From the NCBI RefSeq assembly GCF_003051005.1, contig NZ_QAOW01000006.1, forward strand, positions 239,663-303,662: 64,000 bases of DNA. The letters are read 5' to 3'. Both the position numbers and the translations under genes were made by a program. Positions 8,159 to 17,801 of this stretch are shown in pieces. This DNA is from Rhodococcus sp. OK519. Its GTDB lineage: Bacteria; Actinomycetota; Actinomycetes; Mycobacteriales; Mycobacteriaceae. The notes below the pieces were generated by a model. It did not search any database. It was not told where the DNA came from and saw only the letters and a list, made by a program, of their open reading frames with translations. How positions within the stretch are numbered: position 1 is the first letter of the stretch; each line of letters opens with the position of its first letter.

Positions 8159-9723
8159 GAGCCGACCGTCGAGCGCTGGTCGGCGGGCGGCATGTACGTG
8201 TCGGAGTCCAGACGCAGGGTCAGGAATCCGTTGTCGGCGCATGTGACCCACAGTTCGTTTCCGCGCCACTCGGGTGGGGAGAAGCACCAGTCGGTGGACA
8301 GGTCGCCGAAGGCGACCATGCCGGTGCGCGGACTCAGCGCCTCCCGGGGATCGAACGCTCCCTGCTGGACGGCCTGTGCGACTGCGCCCGCCTCGAGGAT
8401 CGGGACCCCGATGATCGAGGCGAGCGCGTGCGGGGAGTTCCACAGTTCGGTGTTCTGCCCCTTCCGTGCGGGCGGGTTGTAGTACGCGATCTCCCGGACG
8501 TCGAAGGGATCGCGGACGTCGAACACCCGGATGCCCGACGAGATCCAGCCGCATGCGAGGGCGGTCGGGTCGACGGGCCGGTCGGCGGCGCAGTAGTGCG
8601 AGTCGTAGGCGAACACGGAGCCCCCGGATGCCGACGCCAGCATGCTGTCCTGGTGCTCGGGCAGGTTGATCTCGAGCTTGATCGTGTTTGCGACCTTCGG
8701 CGCGGTGTCGTTCGAGATGTCGACGAGTTTGACCCCGCCGGACCCGGCCTCGTCGACGGTGAACAGGTACGGGCGCCCGCCGTATTCGACCGGGATGCTG
8801 TGCTGGGTGGCCCACCCGTCGGTCCAGGTGAGCTGCGCTACCGTCAGGACCCGGGGGTCGGGGTCACGCCGCTGGACCGCGGACGAGTCCAGGACGGTGA
8901 CGCCGCCGAGGATGTTCGACAGGTACACCCGGTTGCCGTCGGGGCTCACGCCCATCCCGTGCATCGACAGGCCCGGCAGCCCCTGCCAGACCACGCGGGG
9001 ATTTGCCGGATCGGTCAGATCGACGGCGCTCACCAGTCCGGGAGCGGTGCCCGACGACCAGTAGGTGTTGCCGTCGGGCGAGAAACCGCCCTCGTGCGCC
9101 GTGATGGGCAGTGGCATCCGCAGATCGGTGCCCGGGCCCGCGTTGAGGAGCCGGGGGTGGGCGCAGTCGGAGATGTCGTACACCGAGAGCAACCCGGCAC
9201 CGGTCAGGGCAGGAACACCCGCTCCCACCAACAACTTCCGCGCCGCGTTGACCTTGAGACTTTCCCAAGTCCCGGCCAGCATCGCGGGCTCGGTGAGCGT
9301 GGCGGTCAGCACCGGATTGCTCGGGTCCGAGACGTCGAGCACCTGCACGCCCTGGGCCGGCCCGAGGAGGTTGCCGGGGAAGAAGCTGCCCACGTAAGCG
9401 CAGTGGTCGTAGCTGGTCGAGGTGATGCCGCCGCCGCGGCCCGCGTAGCCGCCGATCCGTTCGAGGTTGCAGGTGTAGCCGAGACTGCTGCGGCCGCTGT
9501 CGCGGTCACCGGCCGGGACGTCTCCCTGCAGGCCGGTCTCGGGGTTGGATCCCGGGCCGCAATCAGCTCGCGCTGCAGCGGTTTCGGTGATCCCGGTGGC
9601 CGTCCGAACGGTGTCCGCGGACGTCGATCGGGACTGCGCGGCCACCACGCCCAGCGGCGATGCCAGCAACACCGCAACGGCGACGACAGCAGCGTTGCGT
9701 AGTGGTCGGGTTGTGTATGTCAT
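8155..9723 (-). CDS. Secreted LVIVD-repeat beta-propeller protein
   Basis: About 522 residues from the ATG at 9723 (a GTG at 9741 would add six). An N-terminal signal peptide (RNAAVVAVAVLLASPLG) is followed by a Cys-containing propeller with repeated blades: GVQVLDVSDPSNPV, LLSVYDISDCAHPRLL, VSAVDLTDPANPRVV, GIRVFDVRDPFDVREI. These are LVIVD-type repeats. Several His/Cys pairs (YDHCAYVG, DSHYCAADR) may form disulfides or bind metal. It is coupled to DUF305, a pairing that suggests a shared envelope function. No enzymatic motif was identified. Confidence 0.85.
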   Translation of the reverse strand: MTYTTRPLRNAAVVAVAVLLASPLGVVAAQSRSTSADTVRTATGITETAAARADCGPGSNPETGLQGDVPAGDRDSGRSSLGYTCNLERIGGYAGRGGGITSTSYDHCAYVGSFFPGNLLGPAQGVQVLDVSDPSNPVLTATLTEPAMLAGTWESLKVNAARKLLVGAGVPALTGAGLLSVYDISDCAHPRLLNAGPGTDLRMPLPITAHEGGFSPDGNTYWSSGTAPGLVSAVDLTDPANPRVVWQGLPGLSMHGMGVSPDGNRVYLSNILGGVTVLDSSAVQRRDPDPRVLTVAQLTWTDGWATQHSIPVEYGGRPYLFTVDEAGSGGVKLVDISNDTAPKVANTIKLEINLPEHQDSMLASASGGSVFAYDSHYCAADRPVDPTALACGWISSGIRVFDVRDPFDVREIAYYNPPARKGQNTELWNSPHALASIIGVPILEAGAVAQAVQQGAFDPREALSPRTGMVAFGDLSTDWCFSPPEWRGNELWVTCADNGFLTLRLDSDTYMPPADQRSTVGS

Positions 9724-9782
9724 TCTGCGCGAGAACGACACGGGGCGTCAGCGTTTCGGAGTCGGACCGGGTGGGCGCAGCG

Positions 9783-10355
9783 TCATTGTGTCGGGAGTGC
9801 CGCGATCGCCCGGTCGACGACGTCGTCGACGGTGAAGACGGGGTCGACCGTGCGGTCGATCGCGAGGCTCTCGACCATCGACCACCACCCGCGCAACAGC
9901 ATCCGGGTGGCGGGTGAGGGCTCCGTGCCGGTGGCCTCCAGGGTTCGCTCGACCATGGTGTTCTTCATGTTCTCGCGGATCTCCTGGATCTGCGGGTCGG
10001 CACCGAAGCCGCCGTGGAAGAACGACTGGTAGTTGGCCCCGTGCCGGTCGATGAACGAGACGAACGCGTGCACCACTGCCCACAGCGGATCGGTGTCGGG
10101 TTCCTCGGAGCTCGGGACTGCTGCGCGCAGCAGTCGTCGGGCAGCGGCGCCGACGACCGCGACGTAGTAGTCCTGCTTGGTCGGGAAGTACCGGAACAGC
10201 AGGCCGCGGGAGATCCCCGCCTTCTGGGCCACCTGATCGATCGACAGTGCGTGGATGGGGCGCGTGGACAGTTCCTGCAGGCCGATCGCGACGAGTTGCC
10301 GCTTGCGCTCCTCGGGCGGGAGTCGCCGCCGTGGGGCTGCAGTTTCGATCGACAC
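9783..10355 (-). CDS. TetR-family regulator
   Basis: 190 residues from the GTG at 10355; a TTG at 10391 would add 12 residues. The N-terminal TetR domain is clear: QLVAIGLQELSTRPIHALSI, then the HTH VAQKAGISRGLLFRYFPTK. The C-terminal ligand domain shows no specific signature. It is divergent from an acyl-CoA dehydrogenase operon, with a perfect palindrome between them, so it probably represses that operon and responds to a fatty-acid or CoA-linked ligand. Confidence 0.9.
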   Translation of the reverse strand: MSIETAAPRRRLPPEERKRQLVAIGLQELSTRPIHALSIDQVAQKAGISRGLLFRYFPTKQDYYVAVVGAAARRLLRAAVPSSEEPDTDPLWAVVHAFVSFIDRHGANYQSFFHGGFGADPQIQEIRENMKNTMVERTLEATGTEPSPATRMLLRGWWSMVESLAIDRTVDPVFTVDDVVDRAIAALPTQ

Positions 10356-10405
10356 GAGATGACACCGTCCGGGTTCTTGATTGCGGGGCAAGTCTACGTC
10401 TACGT

Positions 10406-10426
10406 TAACTGAGCAATGCTCAGTTA
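10406..10426. promoter_or_regulatory. Palindromic operator of the TetR regulator
   Basis: A 21-base palindrome with 10-base perfect arms around one central base (TAACTGAGCA / TGCTCAGTTA) lies between tetR and the acyl-CoA dehydrogenase gene. It is 22 bases before the latter's ATG and 50 bases before the GTG of tetR, so one site could control both. Confidence 0.75.
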
Positions 10427-10447
10427 GTCGACGTCACGGAGGCCGGC

Positions 10448-11680
10448 ATGGATTTCGCCCGGAACGCACGTTCGCAGGATTACCTCGACCGGTTGCGCGC
10501 CTTCATCGCGACCGAGGTCGCCCCCGTCGAGGCGCGCCTGCGGGCTGAGCGGGTGGCTCCTTTCGCGCAGCGCGCCGATGTCGCCGGTGCCGCGATGTGG
10601 CAGGTGTCCGACGAGTTCCGCGCGCTGCAGGTGAAGGCGCGCGCGCAGGGCCTGTGGAACCTCTTCCTGCCCGACGCCGAACTCGGCGCCGGCCTGAGCA
10701 ACGTCGAGTACGCGCCGCTCGCCGAGGAGATGGGCCGCTCCCCCTTCGTGTCGGCGATCTTCAACTGCGACGCCCCCGACACCGGCAACATGGAGGTGCT
10801 CTACCACTACGGCAGCGCCGAGCAGAAGCAGCGTTGGCTGAAGCCGTTGCTGGACGGCGAGATCCGGTCCGCGTTCTGCATGACCGAGCCCGATGTCGCG
10901 TCGTCGGACGCCACCAACATGGCCGCGACCGCCGTCGTCGAGGGCGACGAGGTGGTGCTGAACGGTCGCAAGTGGTGGAGCACCGGCATCGGCAGCCCGG
11001 ACTGCAAGATCCTGATCTTCATGGGCCTCACCGATCCGGAAGCGCACCGGTATCAACGACATTCGATGGTGCTGGTCCCGATGGACGCGCCCGGTGTGAA
11101 GGTCGAGCGGATGCTGTCGACCATGGGCTTCTACGACGAGCCCGGCGGGCACGGCGAGGTGTCGTTCACCGATGTGCGACTGCCACTGGACGCGATCATC
11201 GCCGGCCCCGGACGGGGATTCGAGATCGCGCAGGGACGTCTCGGGCCCGGACGCGTGCACCATTGCATGCGACTGGTCGGTCTCGCGGAGGCCGCACTCG
11301 AACTCGCGATCAAGCGTGGCACCGAACGTGTCGCGTTCGGCAAGCCGCTGATCAACCTGGGTGGCAACCGTGAACGCGTCGCCGACGCCCGGATCGCGAT
11401 CAACCAGCTGCGGCTGCTGGTGCTCAACACCGCGTGGCTGCTCGACACACAGGGCGTCGCAGGCGCGCGGTCGGCGGTATCGGAGATCAAGGTCGCCGCA
11501 CCGCGGGTGGCGCAGCAGGTGATCGACTTCGCGATCCAGATCCACGGCGGCGGCGGACTGTCCGACGACTTCCCGCTCGCCGGCGCCTGGACGGCGGCCC
11601 GCGCACTGCGCCTGGCCGACGGTCCCGACGAGGTACATCAGGGTCTCGTGGCCCGTTTAGAGTTGGGCAAGTACCAGTGA
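10448..11680 (+). CDS. Acyl-CoA dehydrogenase
   Basis: A 410-residue FAD enzyme that introduces an alpha,beta double bond into an acyl-CoA. It has the family's signatures: [31 protein letters not shown], the [13 protein letters not shown]-terminal motif and GIQIHGG-like IQIHGGGG. Length and layout match the longer FadE-type family that works with phosphotransferase-like proteins. The start is ATG with GGAG eight bases upstream. It overlaps the next gene by four bases (GTGA), forming a three-gene operon under the TetR operator. Confidence 0.93.
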   Translation: MDFARNARSQDYLDRLRAFIATEVAPVEARLRAERVAPFAQRADVAGAAMWQVSDEFRALQVKARAQGLWNLFLPDAELGAGLSNVEYAPLAEEMGRSPFVSAIFNCDAPDTGNMEVLYHYGSAEQKQRWLKPLLDGEIRSAFCMTEPDVASSDATNMAATAVVEGDEVVLNGRKWWSTGIGSPDCKILIFMGLTDPEAHRYQRHSMVLVPMDAPGVKVERMLSTMGFYDEPGGHGEVSFTDVRLPLDAIIAGPGRGFEIAQGRLGPGRVHHCMRLVGLAEAALELAIKRGTERVAFGKPLINLGGNRERVADARIAINQLRLLVLNTAWLLDTQGVAGARSAVSEIKVAAPRVAQQVIDFAIQIHGGGGLSDDFPLAGAWTAARALRLADGPDEVHQGLVARLELGKYQ

Positions 11681-12753
11681 CCGAGGAGAGGGCGGGGCTG
11701 CCGGACAACGCGCGTACCGTCCGCGACGAGGACGCATTCGATGTGGACGCGGTGGCGAAGTGGTTGCGCGACAGCACCTCCGATGCGCCCGACGGGCTTC
11801 CGGCGGTGCGCCAGTTCGCCGGTGGGGCGTCGAACCTGACCTACCTGCTGCGCTATCGTGACCGCGACCTGGTGCTGCGTCGTCCCCCGGCGGGCGCGAA
11901 GCCGTCGTCCGGGCACGACATGGTCCGCGAGTACCGCATCCAGTCACTGCTCGCGCCCGTGTACCCGCACGTGCCCGCGATGGTGGGCCTCTGCACCGAT
12001 CCTTCGGTGCTGGGGAGCGACTTCTACGTGATGGAACGGGTCGAGGGCACGATTCTGCGGTCTGCTCCCCCGGCCGAACTCGGGCTCACGCCCGAGAACA
12101 CACGGGAGTTGTGTCTGCGGGTGGTCGATCTGCTCATCGAACTGCACGGTGTCGACCCCGCGGCGTCCGGCCTGGACGGATTCGGCCGCGGCACCGGCTA
12201 TGTCGGTCGTCAGGTCGCGGGCTGGACCAAGCGCTACGCGGCCGCCCGCACCGACAACGTCCCAGACTTCGCTCGGGTCACGAAGTGGCTCGCCGACAAT
12301 CAGCCCGCCGACATCGCATCGACGGTGATCCACGGCGACTTCCGGCTCGACAACGTCGTGCTCGGCGACGGCCTGCAGCCGCGGGCCGTCCTCGACTGGG
12401 AACTCGCGACCGTCGGCGACCCGCTCATGGACCTCGGATCGAGCCTCGCGTACTGGGTGCAGGCCGACGACCATCCGATGATGCTGGCAACCAAACGTCA
12501 GCCGTCGGATCTCCCGGGCATGCTCACCCGCCGCGAGATCGTCGAATACTACGGCGAGCGAACGGGTCTGCCGATCGACAATTGGCGCTTCTACGAGGTG
12601 TTCGGACTGTTCCGGCTCGCAGTGATCGCGCAGCAGATCTACTACCGCTTTCACCACGGGCAGACCACCAACCCGGCGTTCGAGCACTTCTGGATCGCCG
12701 TGGGTCATCTCGATACTCGTTGCAACGAACTGATCGACACGGAAGGCGCATAG
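11677..12753 (+). CDS. APH-family phosphotransferase (FadE-associated)
   Basis: 358 residues with a GTG that overlaps the acyl-CoA dehydrogenase stop. Kinase-like motifs are [14 protein letters not shown] (nucleotide loop), [12 protein letters not shown] (catalytic HxDxxxxN) and [16 protein letters not shown] (metal-binding D). This subgroup of the aminoglycoside phosphotransferase fold is common beside acyl-CoA dehydrogenases in actinobacteria and resembles the kinase half of ACAD10/11, which phosphorylates 4-hydroxyacyl-CoA. A role in hydroxy-fatty-acid catabolism is therefore more likely than antibiotic resistance. Confidence 0.88.
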   Translation: MTEERAGLPDNARTVRDEDAFDVDAVAKWLRDSTSDAPDGLPAVRQFAGGASNLTYLLRYRDRDLVLRRPPAGAKPSSGHDMVREYRIQSLLAPVYPHVPAMVGLCTDPSVLGSDFYVMERVEGTILRSAPPAELGLTPENTRELCLRVVDLLIELHGVDPAASGLDGFGRGTGYVGRQVAGWTKRYAAARTDNVPDFARVTKWLADNQPADIASTVIHGDFRLDNVVLGDGLQPRAVLDWELATVGDPLMDLGSSLAYWVQADDHPMMLATKRQPSDLPGMLTRREIVEYYGERTGLPIDNWRFYEVFGLFRLAVIAQQIYYRFHHGQTTNPAFEHFWIAVGHLDTRCNELIDTEGA

Positions 12754-13517
12754 TGGGTACCCGCGCGATTCGACAGAGCATTCTCATCACCGGCGCCAGT
12801 TCGGGTCTCGGCCGCGGCATGGCCCGCGAATTCGCCGCGCGGGGACGCAATCTGGCGCTTGCTGCCCGGCGTACCGACCGGCTCGAGGAACTGCGCAGCG
12901 AACTGCTCGCTGCGCACCCGCAGATCACGGTCGCGATCCGGAAGCTGGACGTCGACGTCCACGACCAGGTGTTCAGCGTGTTCCGGGAGTTGGACGAGGA
13001 GCTCGGCGGCCTGGACCGGGTGATCGTCAACGCCGGCCTCGGCAAGGGCCAACCGTTGGGCACCGGCTACTTTCGCGCCAATGTGCAGACAGCACGCACC
13101 AACTTCCTCGGCGCGCTCGCGCAGAGCGAGGCGGCGCTGGAGCTGTTCCGGCCGCGGAACGCCGGCCATGTCGTGCTGATCTCGTCGGTGAGCGCGATGC
13201 GGGGCATGCCGCGCAATCTCACCACCTATGCGGCGTCGAAGGCCGGTGTCGCGACGCTCGGTGAGGGGATGCGCGCCGACCTGGCGAAGACCGGGATCGA
13301 CGTCTCCACCATCTTTCCCGGCTTCATCCGCTCGGAGATCAACGAGAAGGTGAAGAAGGTTCCGTTCATCGTCGACACCGAGACCGGTTGTCGTGCATTG
13401 GCTGCCGCGATCGAGAAGGAACCGAACAAGGCGTACGTCCCGGCGTGGCCGTGGCTGCCGGTGTCCATGGCGATGAAAGTGCTCCCGCTGTCGGTGGTGT
13501 CGAAAATGGCGGGGTGA
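12753..13517 (+). CDS. Short-chain dehydrogenase/reductase
   Basis: 254 residues with a GTG sharing its first base with the upstream TAG stop. It is a classical SDR: TGASSGLGRG cofactor motif, NAGLG, catalytic Ser in LISSVSAMRG, and YAASKAG (Tyr, Lys). It is the third gene of the acyl-CoA dehydrogenase operon. It probably oxidises or reduces a hydroxyacyl intermediate, but the substrate cannot be read from sequence. Confidence 0.9.
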   Translation: MGTRAIRQSILITGASSGLGRGMAREFAARGRNLALAARRTDRLEELRSELLAAHPQITVAIRKLDVDVHDQVFSVFRELDEELGGLDRVIVNAGLGKGQPLGTGYFRANVQTARTNFLGALAQSEAALELFRPRNAGHVVLISSVSAMRGMPRNLTTYAASKAGVATLGEGMRADLAKTGIDVSTIFPGFIRSEINEKVKKVPFIVDTETGCRALAAAIEKEPNKAYVPAWPWLPVSMAMKVLPLSVVSKMAG

Positions 13518-13547
13518 GCTCGGGGCGCTGTCGAGCCCGCCGGAGAC

Positions 13548-15158
13548 TCACAGCGCGAGACGGTCGCCGCGGAATCGCCGCCGCATCCGGCGGTCGTGGG
13601 TCACCAGGACGACGGTGCCGGTGAATGCGTCCAGCGCCTCCTCGAGTTCCTCGATCAGCGCCGGTGCCAGGTGGTTGGTGGGCTCGTCCAGCAGCAACAA
13701 ATCGGCGCCCGACGTAGCCAGCAAGGCCACGTCGAGGCGTCGGCGCTGACCGAAGGACAGTTCCCCGATCCGGCGGTGCAGGTCACGCGGGCGGAACAGT
13801 CCCAGCGAGAGCAATTCTGTCGCTGTGTCGTCCGGATCGCCGGGGCGTTCGGCCGCATACGCCTGCAGCAGTGTCGTCGCCGGCGGCCGCCTGCGTGACG
13901 TCTGCGGCAGGTATCCGATCCGGGCGGACCCCCGCACCGACCCCGCATCGGGAATGATGACGCCCGCAATCACATTCAGCAACGTCGTCTTTCCCGAGCC
14001 GTTCGGGCCGGTCACCAGCAGTCGGCCACCGGTCCGCACGTCCAGTCGGGGGATGGACAGTCGGTCGCCGACCCGGACGTCGCGTAGCGAAACGGCCGGT
14101 GCCTCCGGTCCGGCCGCCACGACCGTGCTCAGGCACGGACGGAACCTCAACAGATCCGGTGGCGGCGCAACGGGATTCCGGGTGAGGCGATCGATTCGCT
14201 CCTTGGCGTTCCGGATTCGTCCCATCGCCCCGTGGTCGCGGCCGCGCGCCCGGAATGCGCCGTGGCCGAAGCCGGCCTTGTCCTGCTTGCGTGGAATGGC
14301 CGCGAGCCTCGACGCGTTGGCGCCGACCAGGTGCGCGCTGCGGGCGAGTTCGAGCCTCCACTCCTCGTATTCACGGAGTCGGTGTCGTCGCTCCGTCACC
14401 TTCGCAGCGAGGTACCCGTCGTAGCCGTGCCCGTAGCGGCGCACCCCGCGGTCGGCGACCTCGAGGATCACCGGTGTCAACCGGTCGAGAAACACGCGAT
14501 CGTGGGTCACCGCGACCACGGTGCCGCGATGGCCGATCAGGCGTTGCTCGAGCCATGTGACGGCGTCGTCGTCGAGATCGTTCGTCGGTTCGTCGAGCAG
14601 GAGGAGTTCGGCATTCGACGCCAGGCTCGCGGCAAGTGCCAGCCGAGCCTGCTGCCCGCCCGACAACGTGTCGAACCGGCGTGTCCGGTCGAGATGCGGC
14701 AACCCCAGCACGTGCAGTCCGGCGTCGACTCGTTCGTCGACAGTGTAGCCGCCCATGCTCTCGAAAAGCGCTGTCGATTCCGTGTATTCGGCCAGGAGGC
14801 CGTCGAAGTCCGGGGCGGACGAGTCGGCCAGGCGTCGCTCCAGGCCGCGGATCCGGGTCTCGAGCTCCCGGACGTCGTGGAGGACATGGTCGACGGCCGC
14901 CTGGACGGTGGCATCCGCGGGCAAGTCCAGCGACTGCGCGGCATACGCGATTCCGGCCGGTGCGACGACGCGGACATCACCGTTGTCGGGGCGGATGCGG
15001 CCGGCGAGCAGCGCGAGGAGCGTCGACTTGCCGGATCCGTTGTCGCCGACGACGCCGGCCTTGGCGCCCGGCGGGACCGACAGGTCGACACCGTCGAGCA
15101 CGACACGGTCGCCGAACCGCTTCGATACGGAGTGGAGGGAGAACTGGGAGGCAGGCAT
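13548..15158 (-). CDS. ABC-F subfamily ATPase (antibiotic-resistance or translation-factor type)
   Basis: 536 residues with two ABC domains and no membrane segment. Domain 1 has GDNGSGKSTLL, LSGGQQARLALA and LLLLDEPTNDLDDD. Domain 2 has GPNGSGKTTLLN, a modified signature LSFGQRRRLDVA and LLLLDEPTNHL. A basic, Arg-rich linker of about 80 residues (RKQDKAGFGHGAFRARGRDH) joins them, as in macrolide/lincosamide-type ribosomal protection proteins of actinomycetes. ABC-F proteins act on the ribosomal E site. It is convergent with the SDR and has its own leader. Resistance is inferred from the subfamily look, not shown. Confidence 0.88.
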   Translation of the reverse strand: MPASQFSLHSVSKRFGDRVVLDGVDLSVPPGAKAGVVGDNGSGKSTLLALLAGRIRPDNGDVRVVAPAGIAYAAQSLDLPADATVQAAVDHVLHDVRELETRIRGLERRLADSSAPDFDGLLAEYTESTALFESMGGYTVDERVDAGLHVLGLPHLDRTRRFDTLSGGQQARLALAASLASNAELLLLDEPTNDLDDDAVTWLEQRLIGHRGTVVAVTHDRVFLDRLTPVILEVADRGVRRYGHGYDGYLAAKVTERRHRLREYEEWRLELARSAHLVGANASRLAAIPRKQDKAGFGHGAFRARGRDHGAMGRIRNAKERIDRLTRNPVAPPPDLLRFRPCLSTVVAAGPEAPAVSLRDVRVGDRLSIPRLDVRTGGRLLVTGPNGSGKTTLLNVIAGVIIPDAGSVRGSARIGYLPQTSRRRPPATTLLQAYAAERPGDPDDTATELLSLGLFRPRDLHRRIGELSFGQRRRLDVALLATSGADLLLLDEPTNHLAPALIEELEEALDAFTGTVVLVTHDRRMRRRFRGDRLAL

Positions 15159-15173
15159 GGGCGTGCTCCTTGT

Positions 15174-15192
15174 GTCCGGAACGAATCCGGAC
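15174..15192 (-). promoter_or_regulatory. Leader hairpin before the ABC-F gene
   Basis: A perfect 7-base stem (GTCCGGA / TCCGGAC, 5-base loop) lies just upstream of the ABC-F ribosome-binding site (AAGGAG, minus strand, about 15167-15172). It could hold the site or act as an attenuator, a mode known for some resistance ABC-F genes. The rest of the spacer up to 15383 has no clear gene. Confidence 0.4.
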
Positions 15193-15383
15193 GATCGGGG
15201 GAAGGTGCCCTCGCGCAGTCGACCCGTCCGAACGGGATCGAGGCGTCGGCGCGCTCAGGACCCGCCGCGGAGCATGCTCGACGCGGCGTCCCGACCTATC
15301 GATTCAGAGTGCCCACGAAAGCCAACGTAGCACCGAATGATTCGTCCGCCCACCGATTATCCGCAGAGCCTCCCCCGAATACA

Positions 15384-15422
15384 CCTGTGGCGGTGGTCGA
15401 ACGAATCGACCACCGCCACAGG
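15384..15422 (-). terminator. Terminator of ino1
   Basis: A perfect 16-base stem (15384-15399 with 15407-15422) and a 7-base loop lie 15 bases past the ino1 stop in its direction of transcription. It is G+C-rich with no long U-tract, as is usual in actinobacteria. Confidence 0.85.
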
Positions 15423-15437
15423 AATTTCAACCGAGAA

Positions 15438-16532
15438 TCAGGCCTCGATGATGAAGGCCTCGAGCTCGGCGCGAGCCTTGTCGTCGGCCATCTGGACCGG
15501 CGGGGACTTCATCAGGTACGCCGAAGCCGGCAGGATCGGGCCACCGAGGCCGCGGTCCTTGGCGATCTTCGCGGCGCGGATGGCGTCGATGATGATGCCG
15601 GCCGAGTTCGGGGAGTCCCAGACCTCGAGCTTGTACTCCAGGTTCAGCGGGGCGTCACCGAACGCGCGACCCTCGAGACGGACGTACGCCCACTTGCGGT
15701 CGTCGAGCCACTCGACGTAGTCCGAGGGACCGATGTGGACGTTGCGGTCGTGGACCTTGCCCGCGAGCGAACCGGTGAGGTTCGAGGTCACGGCCTGCGT
15801 CTTGGAGACCTTCTTGGACTCCAGGCGCTCACGCTCGAGCATGTTCTTGAAGTCCATGTTGCCGCCGACGTTCAGCTGGTACGTGCGATCCAGCACGACG
15901 CCACGGTCCTCGAACAGCTTCGCCATCACGCGGTGGGTGATGGTGGCGCCGACCTGCGACTTGATGTCGTCGCCGACGATCGGGACACCGGCCGCGCGGA
16001 ACTTCTCGGCCCACTCCGGGTCGGAAGCGATGAAGACGGGAAGCGCGTTGACGAACGCCACGCCGGCGTCGATGCAGCACTGCGCGTAGAACTTGTCGGC
16101 CTCTTCCGAGCCCACCGGCAGGTAGGACACGAGGACGTCGACCTTGGCAGCCTTGAGCGCGGCGACGACGTCGACGGGCTCGGCGTCGGAGACCTCGATG
16201 GTCTGCGCGTAGTACTTGCCGATGCCGTCGAGCGTGGGGCCACGCTGGACGGGGACGTCCAGCGGCGGGACGTCGGCGATCTTGATGGTGTTGTTCTCGC
16301 TGGCGTTGATGGCCTCGGAGAGGTCGAACCCGACCTTCTTGGCGTCAACGTCGAACGCGGCGACGAACTGGACGTCGCGCACGTGGTACTGGCCGAAGGT
16401 GACGTGCATCAGGCCGGGGACGGTCGAGTTCTCGTCGGCGTCCTGGTAGTACTGCACGCCCTGGACCAGGGACGAGGCACAGTTACCCACGCCCACAATG
16501 GCTACACGCACCGCGGTGCTGTTCTCACCCAT
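15438..16532 (-). CDS. ino1: Inositol-3-phosphate synthase (myo-inositol-1-phosphate synthase)
   Basis: A 364-residue NAD-dependent isomerase that converts glucose 6-phosphate to 1D-myo-inositol 3-phosphate. This is the first step toward phosphatidylinositol, PIMs/lipomannan and mycothiol. The N-terminal Rossmann motif is [16 protein letters not shown]. Other conserved parts are [30 protein letters not shown] and the [11 protein letters not shown] segment. Length and motifs match the mycobacterial Ino1. The gene follows padR with an 8-base overlap, the same order as in Mycobacterium tuberculosis, which suggests control by that regulator. Confidence 0.97.
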   Translation of the reverse strand: MGENSTAVRVAIVGVGNCASSLVQGVQYYQDADENSTVPGLMHVTFGQYHVRDVQFVAAFDVDAKKVGFDLSEAINASENNTIKIADVPPLDVPVQRGPTLDGIGKYYAQTIEVSDAEPVDVVAALKAAKVDVLVSYLPVGSEEADKFYAQCCIDAGVAFVNALPVFIASDPEWAEKFRAAGVPIVGDDIKSQVGATITHRVMAKLFEDRGVVLDRTYQLNVGGNMDFKNMLERERLESKKVSKTQAVTSNLTGSLAGKVHDRNVHIGPSDYVEWLDDRKWAYVRLEGRAFGDAPLNLEYKLEVWDSPNSAGIIIDAIRAAKIAKDRGLGGPILPASAYLMKSPPVQMADDKARAELEAFIIEA

Positions 16533-17097
16533 GGTCGGGTTCTCCTTCTTTCTTCTGGAGTGCTGCTGCTGTTGATGATTGTTCGGCGGCGATCAGCTCG
16601 TTGAGCCACCGCACTTCGCGCTCGCTCGATTCGAGACCGAGCTGGTGGAGCTGGCGGGTGTAGCGGTCGAGTGATCCCGTGGCCCGCCCGACGGCGTCGC
16701 GGAGGCCCTCTCGGCGCTCCTCGACCTGACGCCGCCTGCCTTCGAGAATTCGCATCCGCGCCTCGGCGGGGGTGCGGCTGAAGAAGGCGAGGTGAACGCC
16801 GAACCCGTCGTCGGTGTAGTTCTGGGGCCCCGTGTCCACCACCAGCTCGGAGAAACGCTTCCGGCCGGCGGGGGTGAGCTCGTACACGCGACGCGCCCGA
16901 CGCTTGACGGTGCCGTCCTCGCTGTCGCCCTCGGCGATCAACCCGTCGGCCTGCATGCGGCGAAGGGTCGGGTACAGCGAGCCGTAGGAGAAGGCGCGGA
17001 ACGCACCGAGTAGGCCGGTGAGCCGCTTGCGCAGCTCGTATCCGTGCATGGGTGACTCGAGGAGCAGCCCGAGAATTGCGAGTTCGAGCAAGATCAC
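16525..17097 (-). CDS. PadR-family regulator upstream of ino1
   Basis: 190 residues from a GTG at 17097. PadR winged helix at 1-85: [52 protein letters not shown]. The C-terminal half is a coiled-coil dimerisation region with many Arg/Glu ([19 protein letters not shown]). It overlaps ino1, so they form an operon, and it may repress both. An A+T-rich palindrome lies 45-65 bases upstream. Confidence 0.93.
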   Translation of the reverse strand: MILLELAILGLLLESPMHGYELRKRLTGLLGAFRAFSYGSLYPTLRRMQADGLIAEGDSEDGTVKRRARRVYELTPAGRKRFSELVVDTGPQNYTDDGFGVHLAFFSRTPAEARMRILEGRRRQVEERREGLRDAVGRATGSLDRYTRQLHQLGLESSEREVRWLNELIAAEQSSTAAALQKKEGEPDHG

Positions 17098-17141
17098 ACC
17101 CCCTGAGTGTCCCGAACATAACCGATAGATGCGATTGCCAA

Positions 17142-17162
17142 CTATATCGCACCGATATATAG
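17142..17162. promoter_or_regulatory. Candidate operator/promoter upstream of padR-ino1
   Basis: The A+T-rich sequence CTATATCG-CAC-CGATATATAG contains a 6-base perfect inverted repeat (ATATCG / CGATAT). It stands out from the G+C-rich surroundings and lies about 50 bases before the padR start, so it may carry the promoter or the PadR site. Confidence 0.45.
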
Positions 17163-17198
17163 AGACAACCTGTTGCGGCAAAACTGTCGGAAGAAGAC

Positions 17199-17801
17199 CT
17201 ACTGGTCTGCTCGGCGGACGCTGCGGACGTCGCCGTCGAAGCCGACGGTCAGGAAGCCCTGTGCACCCGTGTTCTCGTTCGACAGGTAGATGCCCACGAC
17301 CGCCCCGGTGTCGTCGTCGCGATCCGCGATCAGATAGGTGCTGGTCGGATTGTCGACGCCGAGAGTGCGGTCGGCGCCGTAGACGAGCCCGATGAGCCGG
17401 GGAACGTTCGCACGCAGAACCGCCAGGTCGACGGGCACGCCGGCGGTGCGACCCGGCGACCTTCCGGTATCGGTGAGCTGTCCGTCCTCGTAGCGAAACG
17501 ACTGCTCGCTGCCGGGTAGGCCGGGCACCGATCGCGAGATCGACGCGTAGTCGGGGTGGATCGTCACACTGTCCACCTCGAGATTGCCCAGTGGGCCGGC
17601 GATGTCGTCGAGCATCCGTCCTAGTCCCGCTGCGGTGATCAAGTCGGTGCCCGCCCTGGGCGATGCGGTTTCGTAGTCGTCGCGGGTCGACGTGGCCACG
17701 ACGACGAATCCGCACGCCGCGACCACGGCCGTCGACAGCGCGACCACGGCCGTCGACAGCGCGACGACCCAGCGAGTACCCGGCGTGGGTGGCACGGTCA
17801 C
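17199..17801 (-). CDS. Membrane-anchored extracellular protein of unknown function
   Basis: 200 residues with a GTG start overlapping the upstream gene's stop (GTGA). One N-terminal transmembrane segment contains a duplicated heptapeptide (ALSTAVV twice), and a Cys follows (ACGF). The outside domain of about 150 residues resembles in layout the C-terminal domain of the upstream DUF1707 protein (helix, VDSVTIHPDY-like strand, then VDLAVLRANVPRLI). The two look like tandem duplicates. No function is known. Confidence 0.75.
   Translation of the reverse strand: MTVPPTPGTRWVVALSTAVVALSTAVVAACGFVVVATSTRDDYETASPRAGTDLITAAGLGRMLDDIAGPLGNLEVDSVTIHPDYASISRSVPGLPGSEQSFRYEDGQLTDTGRSPGRTAGVPVDLAVLRANVPRLIGLVYGADRTLGVDNPTSTYLIADRDDDTGAVVGIYLSNENTGAQGFLTVGFDGDVRSVRRADQ
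17720..17761. repeat. 21-base tandem duplication inside a transmembrane segment
   Basis: Two perfect 21-base copies (17720-17740 and 17741-17761) follow each other in frame and add seven residues to the signal anchor of the 17199-17801 protein. The perfect identity suggests a recent event or an unstable repeat. Confidence 0.9.

Noticed and set aside
11677..12753. Aminoglycoside resistance kinase
   Set aside because: The fold is APH-like, but the gene is translationally coupled to an acyl-CoA dehydrogenase and an SDR, which points to fatty-acid metabolism.
14232..16604. A 790-codon plus-strand frame across the ABC-F and ino1 genes
   Set aside because: It is antisense to two clear minus-strand genes and has low-complexity composition with no domain.
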